Shown: piece by piece, positions 54,791-64,000 of the stretch
Layout of the letters: each line of letters starts with the position of its first letter
Position numbering within the stretch: the first letter of the stretch is position 1
From: Corydoras sp. C115
Lineage: Eukaryota; Chordata; Actinopteri; Siluriformes; Callichthyidae
Reading direction: 5' to 3'
DNA: 64,000 nucleotides
Assembly: GCA_019802505.1 (NCBI GenBank)
Contig: JAFMOC010000037.1
Span: 5,387,501 to 5,451,500, forward strand
The notes under the pieces: generated by a model
The model's input: the letters and a program-made list of their open reading frames with translations, nothing else
Told to the model about the DNA's origin: nothing
The model's database searches: none
Program-made: the position numbers and the translations under genes

Positions 54791-56125
54791 ATATTTCAAT
54801 AAATTGACATTCCTTAATGACGTAGTAAGGCTTTAAGTAACATGTCATTAATAATCTGTATTTATGTTACTGTACATTACCTTCATTTGAGCATATAGAG
54901 CTGGTGGTTGTCCCTCAGGTGATTTGTCGTGTTTTATCAGTTTGATCAGAATATCAGTCTGTCTTCCTGCAGCTTTTGGCAGGTTTTGCAAATTGGATCC
55001 CCACCATCTTTAGTGACGCCACTCTTATTTTTTTTTTTAAATACCCACACTGCCGATTTGATCTTGTTCCCTCCGCCATAGCAGACCGCCGCCAAAAACA
55101 ATGGCTATTTCGTGTTGTTGCCACTGGTGGCCACACGTGTTTGCTTTATTTTTGTTCTGTGTCAGTTTGACGTTCAGAATACCGGCATAATACAAATTTT
55201 CTTTATAAACTTTATCATCACGATGTTGAGGCACTCTTACGATAAATTAATCACAATGTTTTTAATTGCAATTAATCATCTCATATTCTATGCAGCATAT
55301 TCTACACAGCAAGAATGTGACTGTCGGTGACAGGTTCAAGTCAAGTCAACACTATTGTGACAAGTTTGATTAAAGGAAAAGAATGTCAAGAAGCTGCAGA
55401 GTACATTACTAACCCCAAATAACACCTCTGAGAATGAATTACACATGAAATGAAAAGCTCATTTATAATTGTATTGTAGCTAAGCTAATGCCGTACTGTG
55501 TTCTGATCATGTATATTTGTGCATTGGTATATCTTCATCTTTCTTCTACAGTTGTAGTATATTTACAGACCCTCCTGTTTTGGTCCATAGTTGTGTTTGA
55601 AATAGCATACCACAGAGCATGATGCCTGTATACTGATGCTGCCCAAATGATGGTATTCTGTATGCAGTATGTAAACCACATACATTTTCCCACTACACCA
55701 ACAATACCAAGATGACATATTTCTCCCACAAAATATGGAGGCAGACCCATCTTCATTACATACTGCCGTAAGCAGCTCTAAACGCAGCCATGCTTGGAAG
55801 AAACAGCAGCCGGAAATGCATAGGGAGGCATACTGTATGTTGTTACCAGGAGAACCAAACAAAGTTGCTGTGGTCTATCCTGACGCTTAATTGCATTTTA
55901 GACTTACTCCAAATTACTGTGGACTGAAGTCTTAGAACAGAGAAAACTATATAGGATTAAGTACAAGATGATTGATTGAATGAATGGTATAGAATGGTAT
56001 TTCCAGTTTGTACTAGCGTGATGGATACATGTCCACATACTTTTGTAAATACATTTTACAATGCTGTATAACTTCTAGGCATTAATACAAAACCAATGTT
56101 GATGTGTACTAGTCATGTGCAAAAA
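54791..56125. other. Mostly unique, possible old transposon pieces
   Basis: CGATAAATTAATCACAATG and AATTGCAATTAATC (55,235-55,278) resemble motifs in fish hAT-type relics. GTCCACATACTTTTGTAAAT (56,030-56,049) resembles a Tc1-like terminal repeat. No coding exon recognised. Confidence 0.3.
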
Positions 56126-56129
56126 TAAT

Positions 56130-56550
56130 TTCCCCTAGGCACCATATGGATGAGGGCCACTTGTGGCTCCCTGCATGTGAGCCAAAGTTGGCCCCTGTAT
56201 AAAAACATTAGACAGAAAGATGGATGGATGGCCTACATGTCCCAAAACACATCTGGTTCACGTTTGGCAGATGAATGAAACTGCTACCTGTATGTGAACC
56301 TTAAGTGGCCCACATACAAAAAAAAACATATATGGGCCACATGTAAAAAAAACACACCTGGTTCACATCTGGTAATCATTTCACATCTGAGCCACTTTTG
56401 ACTGATGCGTGGCCCTAATCTGGTGGGTATGTGGTCCACATCTTGCCAGTGGGAGTGATCCAGCCAAGTGCCAACCATGCAGGTAGTAGGCTGGATAAAA
56501 ATAAAGGATGTGGGCCAGATCTGGGCCAAAATAATTTTGCTATCTGGGTG
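56130..56550 (-). repeat. GGGCCAGATGTG-type short-motif repeat
   Basis: Many variants of TGGCCCACATAC, CCTGGTTCACATCTGG and GGTCCACATCTTGCC in irregular tandem. The complement matches 14,085-14,240. Confidence 0.6.
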
Positions 56551-56884
56551 ACCCCAAACACAAATCTGTGATATCGGCGGATATCACAGACGACCCCAGA
56601 ATGTTAAAGGACAGTAATATCTGAATAGTAATATCTCAAAGACAAAACTTTATGATGGCATTTAATTGAATTTTTATGTATAGAATAATTATACGGTTTG
56701 GATTGGTTCAATATAGGTTCCTATAAGCCACGGTCACATGGTGACGCTGAATGGGCACCGGAGACAGCATTTATCAAGCACTGGAATTGGCTTTGTTAAC
56801 CGAATGCATTAAAACTACATTTAAATAATCGTCTGGCTAGTGGATCTGCCGATGTGCCGCATGACTGTAGCTGCTGCAATCTCT

Positions 56885-57170
56885 CTGTAACGGGGGGTGG
56901 AAGGAATGTGGACCGGAGACAGGATTACACCCCAACGAACAGGCATTATTGTGGACTCGACATGCCGTACATTCAAAAACACTGGGCTTTTCCAGTATTA
57001 TTCTCTGGCACGTGTACCGTGTCCACGGTGCCACCAGCTGGGGGTCAGTCTCTCTCCCTGTGACTTTTGATAACCCCGGTTTTAAAAGGGCGCACACTCA
57101 TTAGAGGTGCATTCATTAACCGTAATCAAAGTCCATCAACGACGGCGCCACAGCGATCCTGCCACACTGC
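56885..57170 (-). mobile_element. LTR-like direct repeat, 3' copy
   Basis: On the minus strand: TGTGGCAGGATCGCTGTGGC, GTCGTTGATGGACTTTGATT, TTAAAACCGGGGTT (TATA-like), CTGTCTCCGGTCC and the end TTCCACCCCCCGTTACA. It matches 57,575-57,868 in the same orientation. The U5-like end resembles LTR family 1, but U3 differs. The poly(A) signal is mutated (AATAAT). Confidence 0.55.
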
Positions 57171-57574
57171 CTCATGAGCTGGAGGGGGGTTGGTGTGTGC
57201 GTTCCGCTGCTAGGATCCTCTGTGCACACGGCTCCACCTCCGTCTGCCTGTGAGCTCCCGAAGTCCGCTCTCCAGCATGCAGCCACTCGCACGTCATCAG
57301 GGTCACCGTCGAACCTTGTCCTCCAGCTTTCCCTCCAAGGGAAAGAAGAGCGGTAGGTCCCAGCCCTCCGGCGGCAGGTGGTGTCTGCACCTCCCCGACC
57401 ATCACTGAGCCACGCTCCCGGCGGCTTACGCTCTGAAGCGCAATGTGTGAAATCCCCCCCCTCCCATTCAGCTTCGCTTTGCATGAAAGCCGAAAAACAT
57501 AGGAAAGGGCCCTGCAAGCTTGCAGGTGATGTTCTCAGACCACATGCATCTTTATTCGGCACAAATTGAAATGG
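57171..57574 (-). mobile_element. Short GC-rich region between LTR-like repeats
   Basis: About 400 bp, GC-rich. A minus-strand frame of 172 codons (57,634-57,116) spans it and both repeat edges, with no retroelement domain visible. Could be the internal part of a small nonautonomous LTR element. Confidence 0.35.
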
Positions 57575-57868
57575 GGGGATGGGAGTGGAAGGAGTCAGAA
57601 TTGCACCCCATCGAACAGGCTTTATTGTCGACACAACACACGTACATTCAAAAATGTACGTTTACAGTATTATATTAATGCATGTATACCGCGTCCACCA
57701 TCCCACCATTTCGGGGTCCGTCCCTCTCCCCACAGCTTCTGATGTTCCCGGTTTTAAAGGGCGCAAATTCATTAGTGTCAGGAGCATTAATAAACCGTAA
57801 TCAAAGTCCATCAACGACAGCTCCACTTCTACCCCGTGCCACGGCAATTCTGCCCCACTCTTCTAAAG
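57575..57868 (-). mobile_element. LTR-like direct repeat, 5' copy
   Basis: On the minus strand: GGGCAGAATTGCCGTGGC, GTCGTTGATGGACTTTGATT, CCTTTAAAACCGGGAAC, an intact AATAAAGCC poly(A) signal (complement at 57,619-57,627) and CTGACTCCTTCCACTCC. It pairs with the copy at 56.9 kb. Confidence 0.55.
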
Positions 57869-58735
57869 ATACTTCGCTGCCACATTTAAAGGCAGCACAA
57901 TGATCCCTAGCTAAGCCTATGGTAAATGGTTTAATTACTGTAATATATGTCCATCTTTTCATGCATTCATAGTGTTTATGTAGAAATAAGGGCAGGGTTT
58001 TAGAAGTCTTACAGTAAACAGGGTTCATGTCTGTGCTTAATTTTGTTCTAATTTCTCTAAATCTCCAAACACAAGACCCATGAAACATTGTTTAGATCTG
58101 ACTTTCTGCTCAAATTGGGTTTGTTTATCTGGACAGCAGCTAGACTACTGACCGGTACACCCTTTCACTGTATTAGTATGATCTGTTGGTTATTTTGCGC
58201 TCATTGCCTCATTAAGAAAAAAATACTAAGCAAAAGTGCACAGGCAAAACGATGGAGGAGAAGATTTCCCATCTCTGGGTCTCCTTTTAGTCACATGGCC
58301 ATGACTTGGCTATGTATCCGATTAAGACTCCCATATGAAAGTGAGTCATATCTTATTAAAAAAAGATTTTCGTCATTAAAAATAGGTCCTGAGTCACAGC
58401 AGCATGGTAGTATGAATGTAACCTTAGTGACGACCTCAGCGGTTATGAAGTTTGTAGGTTTTGCCACTATCTAAAATTGCATGTGTAAATCTATGGAATA
58501 TTAAGTATTAAATATCTAATGTACCCCAGAGTCGATATGACTTTTTATGCTAACTGGTCTGAGGGAGTTTGGTAAAGGTGAATTTTAGAACGATCTGCTT
58601 TAGAACTGATTGGCTGTGGTAAACTGATTTCTATGAGCAGTGGGTGACCTGACAGAACGAACAGGAAAAAGAACGAAAAAGCAATGAAGAGGAATACTAA
58701 CAACACTAACAGGGTTTCCTGCACCTTTTAATGAG
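57869..58735. other. Unique sequence, no gene seen
   Basis: Frames on both strands are open up to 128 codons (58,088-58,474, +) but have no recognised domain. Confidence 0.4.
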
Positions 58736-58744
58736 CCCGCCAGA

Positions 58745-58748
58745 GACT

Positions 58749-58785
<37 letters not shown>

Positions 58786-58802
58786 CGAGAGAGAGAGAGA
58801 CG
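58745..58802. repeat. (GA)n microsatellite
   Basis: GAGAGA run with one ACAGC interruption. Confidence 0.95.
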
Positions 58803-58959
58803 ACAGGGTGAAAGGGAAGGAGACAAAATGAAAGCAAGACACTCAGACAGAGACACTGAGAGGAAAATAAAGACAGAGTGGCAAAAAAGAGACGGAGGGA
58901 CCAAAGTCTTTTTCAAACAGACACTGCCAGTCTGAACTTCTCTGGTCATTAACCTGTAG

Positions 58960-59160
58960 AGCCGTGCTTCCCAAACCGGGTCCTGGTGGGGCCCCTGCCC
59001 AGCACATTTTACTTTTTTTCTGCCTTAACACATACACTTTAACTTACTAATGGGCTGTTCACGAGCAGATTAGTAGGATCAGGTGTGCTGGGAGCAGGGA
59101 AGCCACTGAAACGTGTAGGGCAGTGACCCCCAGGACCAGGTCGGAAAATACTGCTGTGAG
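58960..59160. mobile_element. Foldback MITE-like element with long inverted repeats
   Basis: The left arm (GTGCTTCCCAAACCGGGTCC; TGCCCAGCACATTTTACTT) and right arm (AAACGTGTAGGGCAGTGACC; CCAGGACCAGGTCGG) are inverted copies. They enclose a TACTAATGGGCTGTTCACGAG centre that is itself imperfectly palindromic with GATTAGTAGGATC. The pattern matches a very common fish nonautonomous DNA transposon that I recall as hAT-type. An 8-bp target duplication is not evident. Confidence 0.6.
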
Positions 59161-59640
59161 CTGTATGTGTGAATGTGAGTTGGAACGAAATGTTATCCTG
59201 CCGGCGTCCTAGTACGTGCCTGTGTGAGGATGGGACAGCTGACAGGCTGGGATATTCATTGCACAGGTGGTCATGTTGTTGATTCTATCATGCGACCAGA
59301 GTATGCGAAAGATCCCAAACATACGAGCTTGAAACAAGATGCTGGGGAAACAATGAGATTCAGGATTTTCTTCTTGTGGGGGTCGAGGGTGAAATTGGCA
59401 GGCTCTCGAGGCGATGTGACCAAAATGTGAACTGACTGCATGATACTTTTTGCATCATGTCCCGTACCACACAGCTAGCAGCACTTCTGGGATAGGTAAG
59501 AACGTATGATCTCCTGCTGTGTGCTGCACATGTGAAGGTATAAGTCTGGAAAATGCCTGTTCCTAATTCAATTGGGATTATTTTCTTATTAAAAGATTTT
59601 AAAAGATGAACCGGCTTTATATACATTGCTTTTTAAATAC
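59161..59640. other. Unique sequence, no gene seen
   Basis: No recognised element. Confidence 0.5.
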
Positions 59641-59664
59641 AATAAAATACAAATGTTCTCACTG

Positions 59665-59912
59665 AAAGTCCTGCTCCTGACGGTCAGCATGCGATGTCAC
59701 TGCTTATAAAGGCTGCACCCATTCATCATGATGGAGCCACATCAGGTGACACACAGTTTGATGATAGCACAGCAGCGCTGGGGCAAGAAATGCGGATTGT
59801 TGTTCATTGAGAGTAATAAACAGCTCCATCTGATGAACATGTGCGGCCTTTATAAGCTGTGACATCACATGGTGTGGGAGGAGCGATTCCATGGACCGTC
59901 AGGAGCGGCGAA
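59665..59912. repeat. Inverted repeat made of LTR promoter segments
   Basis: Left arm, minus sense: GCTCCATCATGATGAATGGG, CCTTTATAAGCAGTGACATC, GACCGTCAGGAGCAGG. Right arm, plus sense: GCTCCATCTGATGAACATG, CCTTTATAAGCTGTGACATC, GACCGTCAGGAGCGG. Arms are about 70-85 bp with a spacer of about 85 bp. Both match the TATA region of LTR family 1 (TTTTATAAGCCATGACATC at 31.5 kb), so two divergent TATA motifs face outward. Confidence 0.75.
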
Positions 59913-60950
59913 AAATGTGATTTTCAACCGCTGCAACAGAAGAAGTTAAAAAAAAAAAAACAGCAAGAAATCCACTAAGACGGAAAGACGGACAAACGGC
60001 AGAAAAGAAAATGAACTGCTTTCTTGAATTTCACTGAATTCACAGAAGCCCTTAGACATTCTGGAGTAAAGGTGGAAAAAACTGTTCTTTTTCTGCCGCC
60101 ATTCCTTTTTACAGTCACCCACAGAAGAAATAAAACCATCTGGGTGTGTGCTTTTACACAGCATGTAGGTGTCAGAATCTGAGGTCGACCTGCACAGTTC
60201 CAGTATGGCATTCCAGTGTGCTAAAACTACCTCCGGAGCTACTTACATATGGAACAACAATACCCCAAACATCCCACGACCTTAACCCACACCCTCCCCA
60301 ATTCCCCGTCATAACTTTTCCACAGAATAACGAGCTGAATCTGTGGTACAGTGTTCCCACCCTGAACAGGCGGTGTTAATTGGGGCTATAGGCAGTGAGG
60401 GAAAGAGAGGGAGGGGGTGAAAGCCTTGAGAATGTCAACAGTGCATGTGTCTGTGTGTGTGTGGGGCGAGTACAGGCAGGGTAAAGGTCTCACCTTACTG
60501 CTGACCGGGTCATCAGGGTTAAGCTGCAGACTGGTGATATATGATATAACCTTCCACGTCATATCTGAAGTGCCAGAGTGTGAAAGCATGCACACGTACT
60601 GAAGCTGTGTTTCTACACCGGGTCACGTTGTTTTACCCACCAACTACCCCAGTATGATTCCTCCCATGTGCCAATCATGACAACGTCCAGACCTATGGCT
60701 GTAAAGTATTAAAATATTGCACATCTTGCAAAAAATCTATTAATCCTGAACTTTTTCAGTTCCCTCAATGTGCTTTTCTTGTAAACGTTCTACCCCTTCA
60801 CACAATTTGTCAAGCTGAGACAAATGGGTGGAGAAGAACCAGAGTTTGGAGACATTCTTTAATCATTTTTGTGGGTATTTGGAAGTGCGATTTGTCTCAC
60901 CGTTCTCTCTGGATATAATCTGAACTTTACTTCTTGGTAGCCATATTCAC
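59913..60950. other. Unique sequence, no gene seen
   Basis: Contains a poly(A) run near 59,949 and short AT/GC-balanced segments. No coding or RNA gene recognised. Confidence 0.5.
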
Positions 60951-61035
60951 TTGTACTTGGTGGGACCAGGAATCAAACCAGGGACCATTTGGTCGCAAGG
61001 CTGGTTCTTAAACGAAAATCCAACAATTGCCCCGA
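60951..61035 (-). mobile_element. SINE-B head fragment
   Basis: Complement of the head: TACTTGGTGGGACCAGGAATC, AAACCAGGGACCATTTGG, CAACAATTGCCCC. Confidence 0.75.
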
Positions 61036-61044
61036 ATCAAAGAA

Positions 61045-61326
61045 GCTCATCTCATTATCTTCCACCTAATCCAATGCTAGGCACTAGGGTCGCGAGGGGT
61101 TCCCCATGCCCATCTTGGAAAGAATGTTTCGGGACAGGGCAGGGCGCCATCCATCACTAGGCACACACTTACTGAAACAGACACACACAGAGAAACCGGA
61201 GAACCCTATGGAAACCCTTCCGGACATGGGGAGAACATGGAACCTCCAGTCAGATCGGAATTCAAATCTGGATCCGAAGTGTTGAGAGGTAATGGGGCCA
61301 ACCTCTAAGCCACAGTGCCACCCTCA
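61045..61326 (-). mobile_element. SINE-A copy with internal deletion
   Basis: CTCATTATCTTCCACCTAATCC to head complement AAGCCACAGTGCCACCC. The segment between the CA run and GAGAAACCGGAGAACCC is missing. Confidence 0.8.
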
Positions 61327-61818
61327 AAGAATCTGATACTACTCTCACAAAGTTTGGCCCAATATGAAGACCCAAACCCCATCCAGCTTGCAAAGATTAA
61401 GTGTTTGGTGCATGCTCCTTGATGAGATCATTATGATTAAGTTATCAGTCAACCTGTTGATCGTGGGACATTTAAAAACAATGGTACTAGAACATTCACA
61501 GTTTTATATAGCCTCTAATACATTTTTGAGTAAATGAACAAAGATTTTAGTTTAAATTGAATTTCAGCAAATGTCCCACGTTTCCTAAAACTGTAGTCTG
61601 TCTCCACCAAAAACTTGTGTGGTTGGAGTAGCAGCCAAGGATTATGGATTGTTTGACTTACAGAAGACGGCTGCTGAACCTGGTTAAGGTGTCGCTCTCT
61701 CTCCCTGTTCTCATGCTCGTCCTCCCATTGGTGACTGATAATGTAAGAGTAGCTATTTTGGACCCGAAAAACAGCAGCACTGCAGGCTGAGACGAGTCCC
61801 ACATCGGTCTCTTTCACT

Positions 61819-61853
<35 letters not shown>

Positions 61854-62340
61854 CACACACGTAAACACGTTGTTGCACACGATAATGAGTAACAGCCTCA
61901 CTTCCGTTCATCCATTTTTGTACGCTTTGGCTTCTTTACCCATTACCCCTTTCGCTCACTCTTGTACATTCCCATAGGTGGGATGCAGACACACACACAC
62001 ACACACACACACACAGATCTGCTCACAGTGGTTCCTTGCCACATGTTTCTGTGTAATTGTTATTTACACCAAGTCCTTGGCACATATCAGGACTGTTGGA
62101 TCACACACATTTGCACCGACGAACACTAACACACAGCGGCCAGCTCTTAGTCAGACTACAGTAATTTGGAAGGATAATTTACTTACATGTTGAGCTGTGA
62201 ACATAAAGCAAGTTACTTTCTTAATTTACTAGAAATTTACTAATAAACTGCACTATTTCTATTCATTAAAGTTCAATGCATTTCGTCTCTCATTCTATTG
62301 TATTGTGCATTGCTTAACAGTTAGCTTCGAATACACAATC
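61327..62340. other. Unique sequence with two (CA)n tracts
   Basis: (CA)n at 61,823-61,851 and 61,989-62,013. No gene seen. Confidence 0.5.
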
Positions 62341-62346
62341 AACAAA

Positions 62347-62535
62347 ATTGGGGTTCCCCATGCCCATCCAGGGGAGAACGTTTCGGGCATTGGGCAGACA
62401 CACCCAGGACAGGGCAACAATCTATTGCTGGGCACACACACTCACTTAGAATAGCCAGTTAACCTTGAATTCATGTTTTTGGACTGTGGGAGGAAAACAA
62501 AGGAAGCCCACACAGACATGATGAACATGCTAAGA
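62347..62535 (-). mobile_element. SINE-A 3' half
   Basis: From GGGGTTCCCCATGCCC to CACACAGACATGATGAAC. The segment with CTATATGGGGCAATT is deleted. Confidence 0.8.
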
Positions 62536-62544
62536 ATGGTCCCG

Positions 62545-62776
62545 CTGGTTCCCCATTTTTAAGTTTTTTGGCACTGGGCAGATAAACCCAGGACAGGGCG
62601 CCAATCTATCTCTGGGCACACACACAATTCAATTTACCCTAAATCCATGTTTTTTGGCTGAAGGAGGAAACCCATGCGGACACGGAGAGCATGGAAACTC
62701 CACCCAGATTGGGATTCGCACCTGGATCCCTAGCGCCGAGAGCGCCTGCTACCCACTAAGCCACCGTGCCGCCGAG
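62545..62776 (-). mobile_element. SINE-A copy, 3' end degraded
   Basis: Starts in a decayed GGTTCCCCATTTTTAAG and runs to the full head complement CCACTAAGCCACCGTGCCGCC. Confidence 0.85.
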
Positions 62777-62825
62777 ATGAATTTAAATGAATAAAATCCA
62801 TAGTAAAGTTTTAAAATATTATCTT

Positions 62826-63222
62826 AGTGGGCTTAGTGGTGAGCACTGGGGATTCCCGGTTCAAATACCAATCTGGGTGGGGTTTCCATGTTCTCCCCGT
62901 GTCCGCGTGGGTTTCCTCCTTCAGCCAAAAAACATGGATTTAAGGTAAATTGAATTGTGTACGTGCCCAGAGATAGATTGGCGCCCTGTCCTGGGTTTAT
63001 CTGCCCAGTCCAAAAACATGGCTCAAGGTCAATTGAATTCTCCAAATTACCCCATATAGAGTGTGTCTGTGTGAGTGAGTGTGTGCCCAGGGATAGATTT
63101 GCGCCCTGTCCTGGGTGTACGTTCCCAGCGCCTGAAACATTGTCCCCTGGATGGGCATTGAGTGGGCATTGAGCGACCCTAGTAGAGGATAAAGCAGAAG
63201 ATAATGGATGGATGGATGGATG
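62826..63222 (+). mobile_element. SINE-A with internally repeated body
   Basis: Head (GGGCTTAGTGGTGAGCACTGG; B box GGTTCAAATACC), body to CCTGTCCTGGGTTTATCTGCCC, then a jump back to CAGTCCAAAAACATGGC and a second pass through the 3' half to GATAATGGATGGATGGATGG. The two passes differ, so two templates may be involved. Confidence 0.85.
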
Positions 63223-63379
63223 ATTTAGTCCCAACTAGAACAAGGTTTAAATGACGTTGAAAATAATAGACATCGGCTTTGAGTAAATTTAGTCTGTTTC
63301 TTTGGACTAAATCACTACCAAATCTGGAACTGGTGAGTTCCATCACTTGAACACTTACCTCAGATCTTTTCTTTGAATT

Positions 63380-63545
63380 GACCATTAACTGTGCTCTTTT
63401 TTTTAGAACCATTTTCTGTCAGAATGACTTCTCTGCTTTGGATCATTGTCCTGCTGCATGACCCAATTTCTCTTGGGGTTCAGTTCAAGGACAGACATCC
63501 TGACAGTTTCCTTGAGGAATTGCTGATATAATTATTATAAGAATG
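63380..63545. mobile_element. DNA-transposon relic
   Basis: CTTTGGATCATTGTCCTGCT followed by GCATGACCCAATTTCTC and GGACAGACATCCTGACAG. I recall this string from common teleost transposon copies. Family not assigned. Confidence 0.4.
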
Positions 63546-63795
63546 CATTATTTCATATGTTTGGCTTTAGTGGAGCAAAACAGGCCCGCGTTCTAATACG
63601 ACCTCCACCGCATATGTTCAGAAGCGTTCTGGTTTGGTCTTTGAACTTTAGACAACTTCAGACAGATAGCTGTGTTATTTTTAACGAACAGTGACAGAAC
63701 GTTCCCGTAGTAAAGCCTGTAAACTGATATCTTCCAAGTATCAGAATAAATATAAAAAAAAATATTTAAAAACCTAGCCACACACATGCGAATGT
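63546..63795. other. Unique sequence, no gene seen
   Basis: AT-rich except near 63,580-63,620. Confidence 0.4.
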
Positions 63796-64000
63796 TCACT
63801 CACAGTGGAAAAAAACACCCGCTCTCTCGCTCGCTCTCTCTCTCTCGCACACACACACACGCTCTCTTATCATCGCCGCCTGTTCCGCTGCCCTAAATTA
63901 TACACGGCTAAAAAAAGCCCACGCCCTCGTCCACAAACAGACTCGTTCTCTCGCTCTCCTCTCTCTCTCTCTCTCCCTCTCTTTTTCATTCTTTCTTTCT
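63796..64000. promoter_or_regulatory. Pyrimidine- and CpG-containing patch at window end
   Basis: (CT)n with CG interruptions, a short (CA)n, then CATCGCCGCCTGTTCCGCTG and another (CT)n. Similar in make-up to the 5.9, 17.4 and 25.9 kb regions. May be the start of a promoter region lying beyond the window. Confidence 0.2.

Noticed and set aside
57116..57634. 172-codon minus-strand frame as a gene
   Set aside because: It spans the junctions of two LTR-like repeats and lacks recognisable retroelement motifs.

Overview
The window looks like teleost fish nuclear DNA. It contains dozens of tRNA-derived SINE copies of types common in fish genomes, very many (CA)n, (GT)n, (TA)n and (CT)n microsatellites, relics of fish-type DNA transposons, LTR elements and a non-LTR retrotransposon, and short CpG-rich patches in an otherwise AT-leaning background. 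Nothing bacterial or viral in gene layout is visible. I could not recognise any complete protein-coding gene, true tRNA, rRNA or CRISPR array. Nearly all longer open frames are SINE copies or dinucleotide repeats read as protein (HTHTHT, CVCVCV, IYIYIY, SLSLSL). The window is best read as intergenic or intronic sequence that may hold one or a few promoters or first exons.

The dominant element, called SINE-A here, is about 350 bp long. It has a tRNA-like head with pol III A and B boxes, a body containing a short CA/GT run, and a (GAAT)n or (GGAT)n tail. The best copy (21,955-22,308) is flanked by a 12-bp target-site duplication. More than 40 full, truncated, inverted or chimeric copies are listed. 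SINE-B (head ending CGGTTCGATTCCCGG), SINE-C (ending in the CTTTGGATAA-type tail) and a degraded SINE-D also occur.

Layout: 0-9.4 kb is SINE-dense, with two solo-LTR-like segments (1.25-1.52 and about 2.75-3.0 kb). 9.4-13 kb is mostly unique. 13-17 kb is a SINE cluster with a local duplication and a GC-rich block at 14.5-15.3 kb. 17.0-18.56 kb is the longest CpG-rich stretch. 18.57-21.35 kb is a tandem array of about 410-bp units, each a head-to-head SINE-A pair. 21.3-25.4 kb has more SINEs, two with clear target-site duplications. 25.4-27.7 kb is CpG- and pyrimidine-rich with opposed GT/CA tracts. 27.7-31.2 kb is unique, AT-rich sequence. 31.2-33.6 kb holds a DNA-transposon relic split by an LTR and a SINE-B. 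34-44.6 kb is mixed. 44.6-46.05 kb has a threefold local duplication and tandem SINE pieces. 46.05-46.65 kb is a CpG-rich candidate promoter or first exon ending at a consensus splice donor. 46.6-52.1 kb is a tandem array of 14 units of roughly 390-430 bp, and each unit repeats that donor junction plus a SINE-B head. 52.8-54.35 kb is a minus-strand reverse-transcriptase relic broken by SINE insertions. 56.9-57.9 kb has two direct LTR-like repeats. 59.67-59.91 kb is an inverted LTR-promoter pair. The window ends in a pyrimidine/CpG-rich patch.

The most unusual features are the two SINE-built tandem arrays, above all the downstream one. There an exon/intron-like junction was copied 14 times, with (TG)n tracts at the unit boundaries. 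All calls come from reading the sequence and remembered family features; no database comparison was possible.
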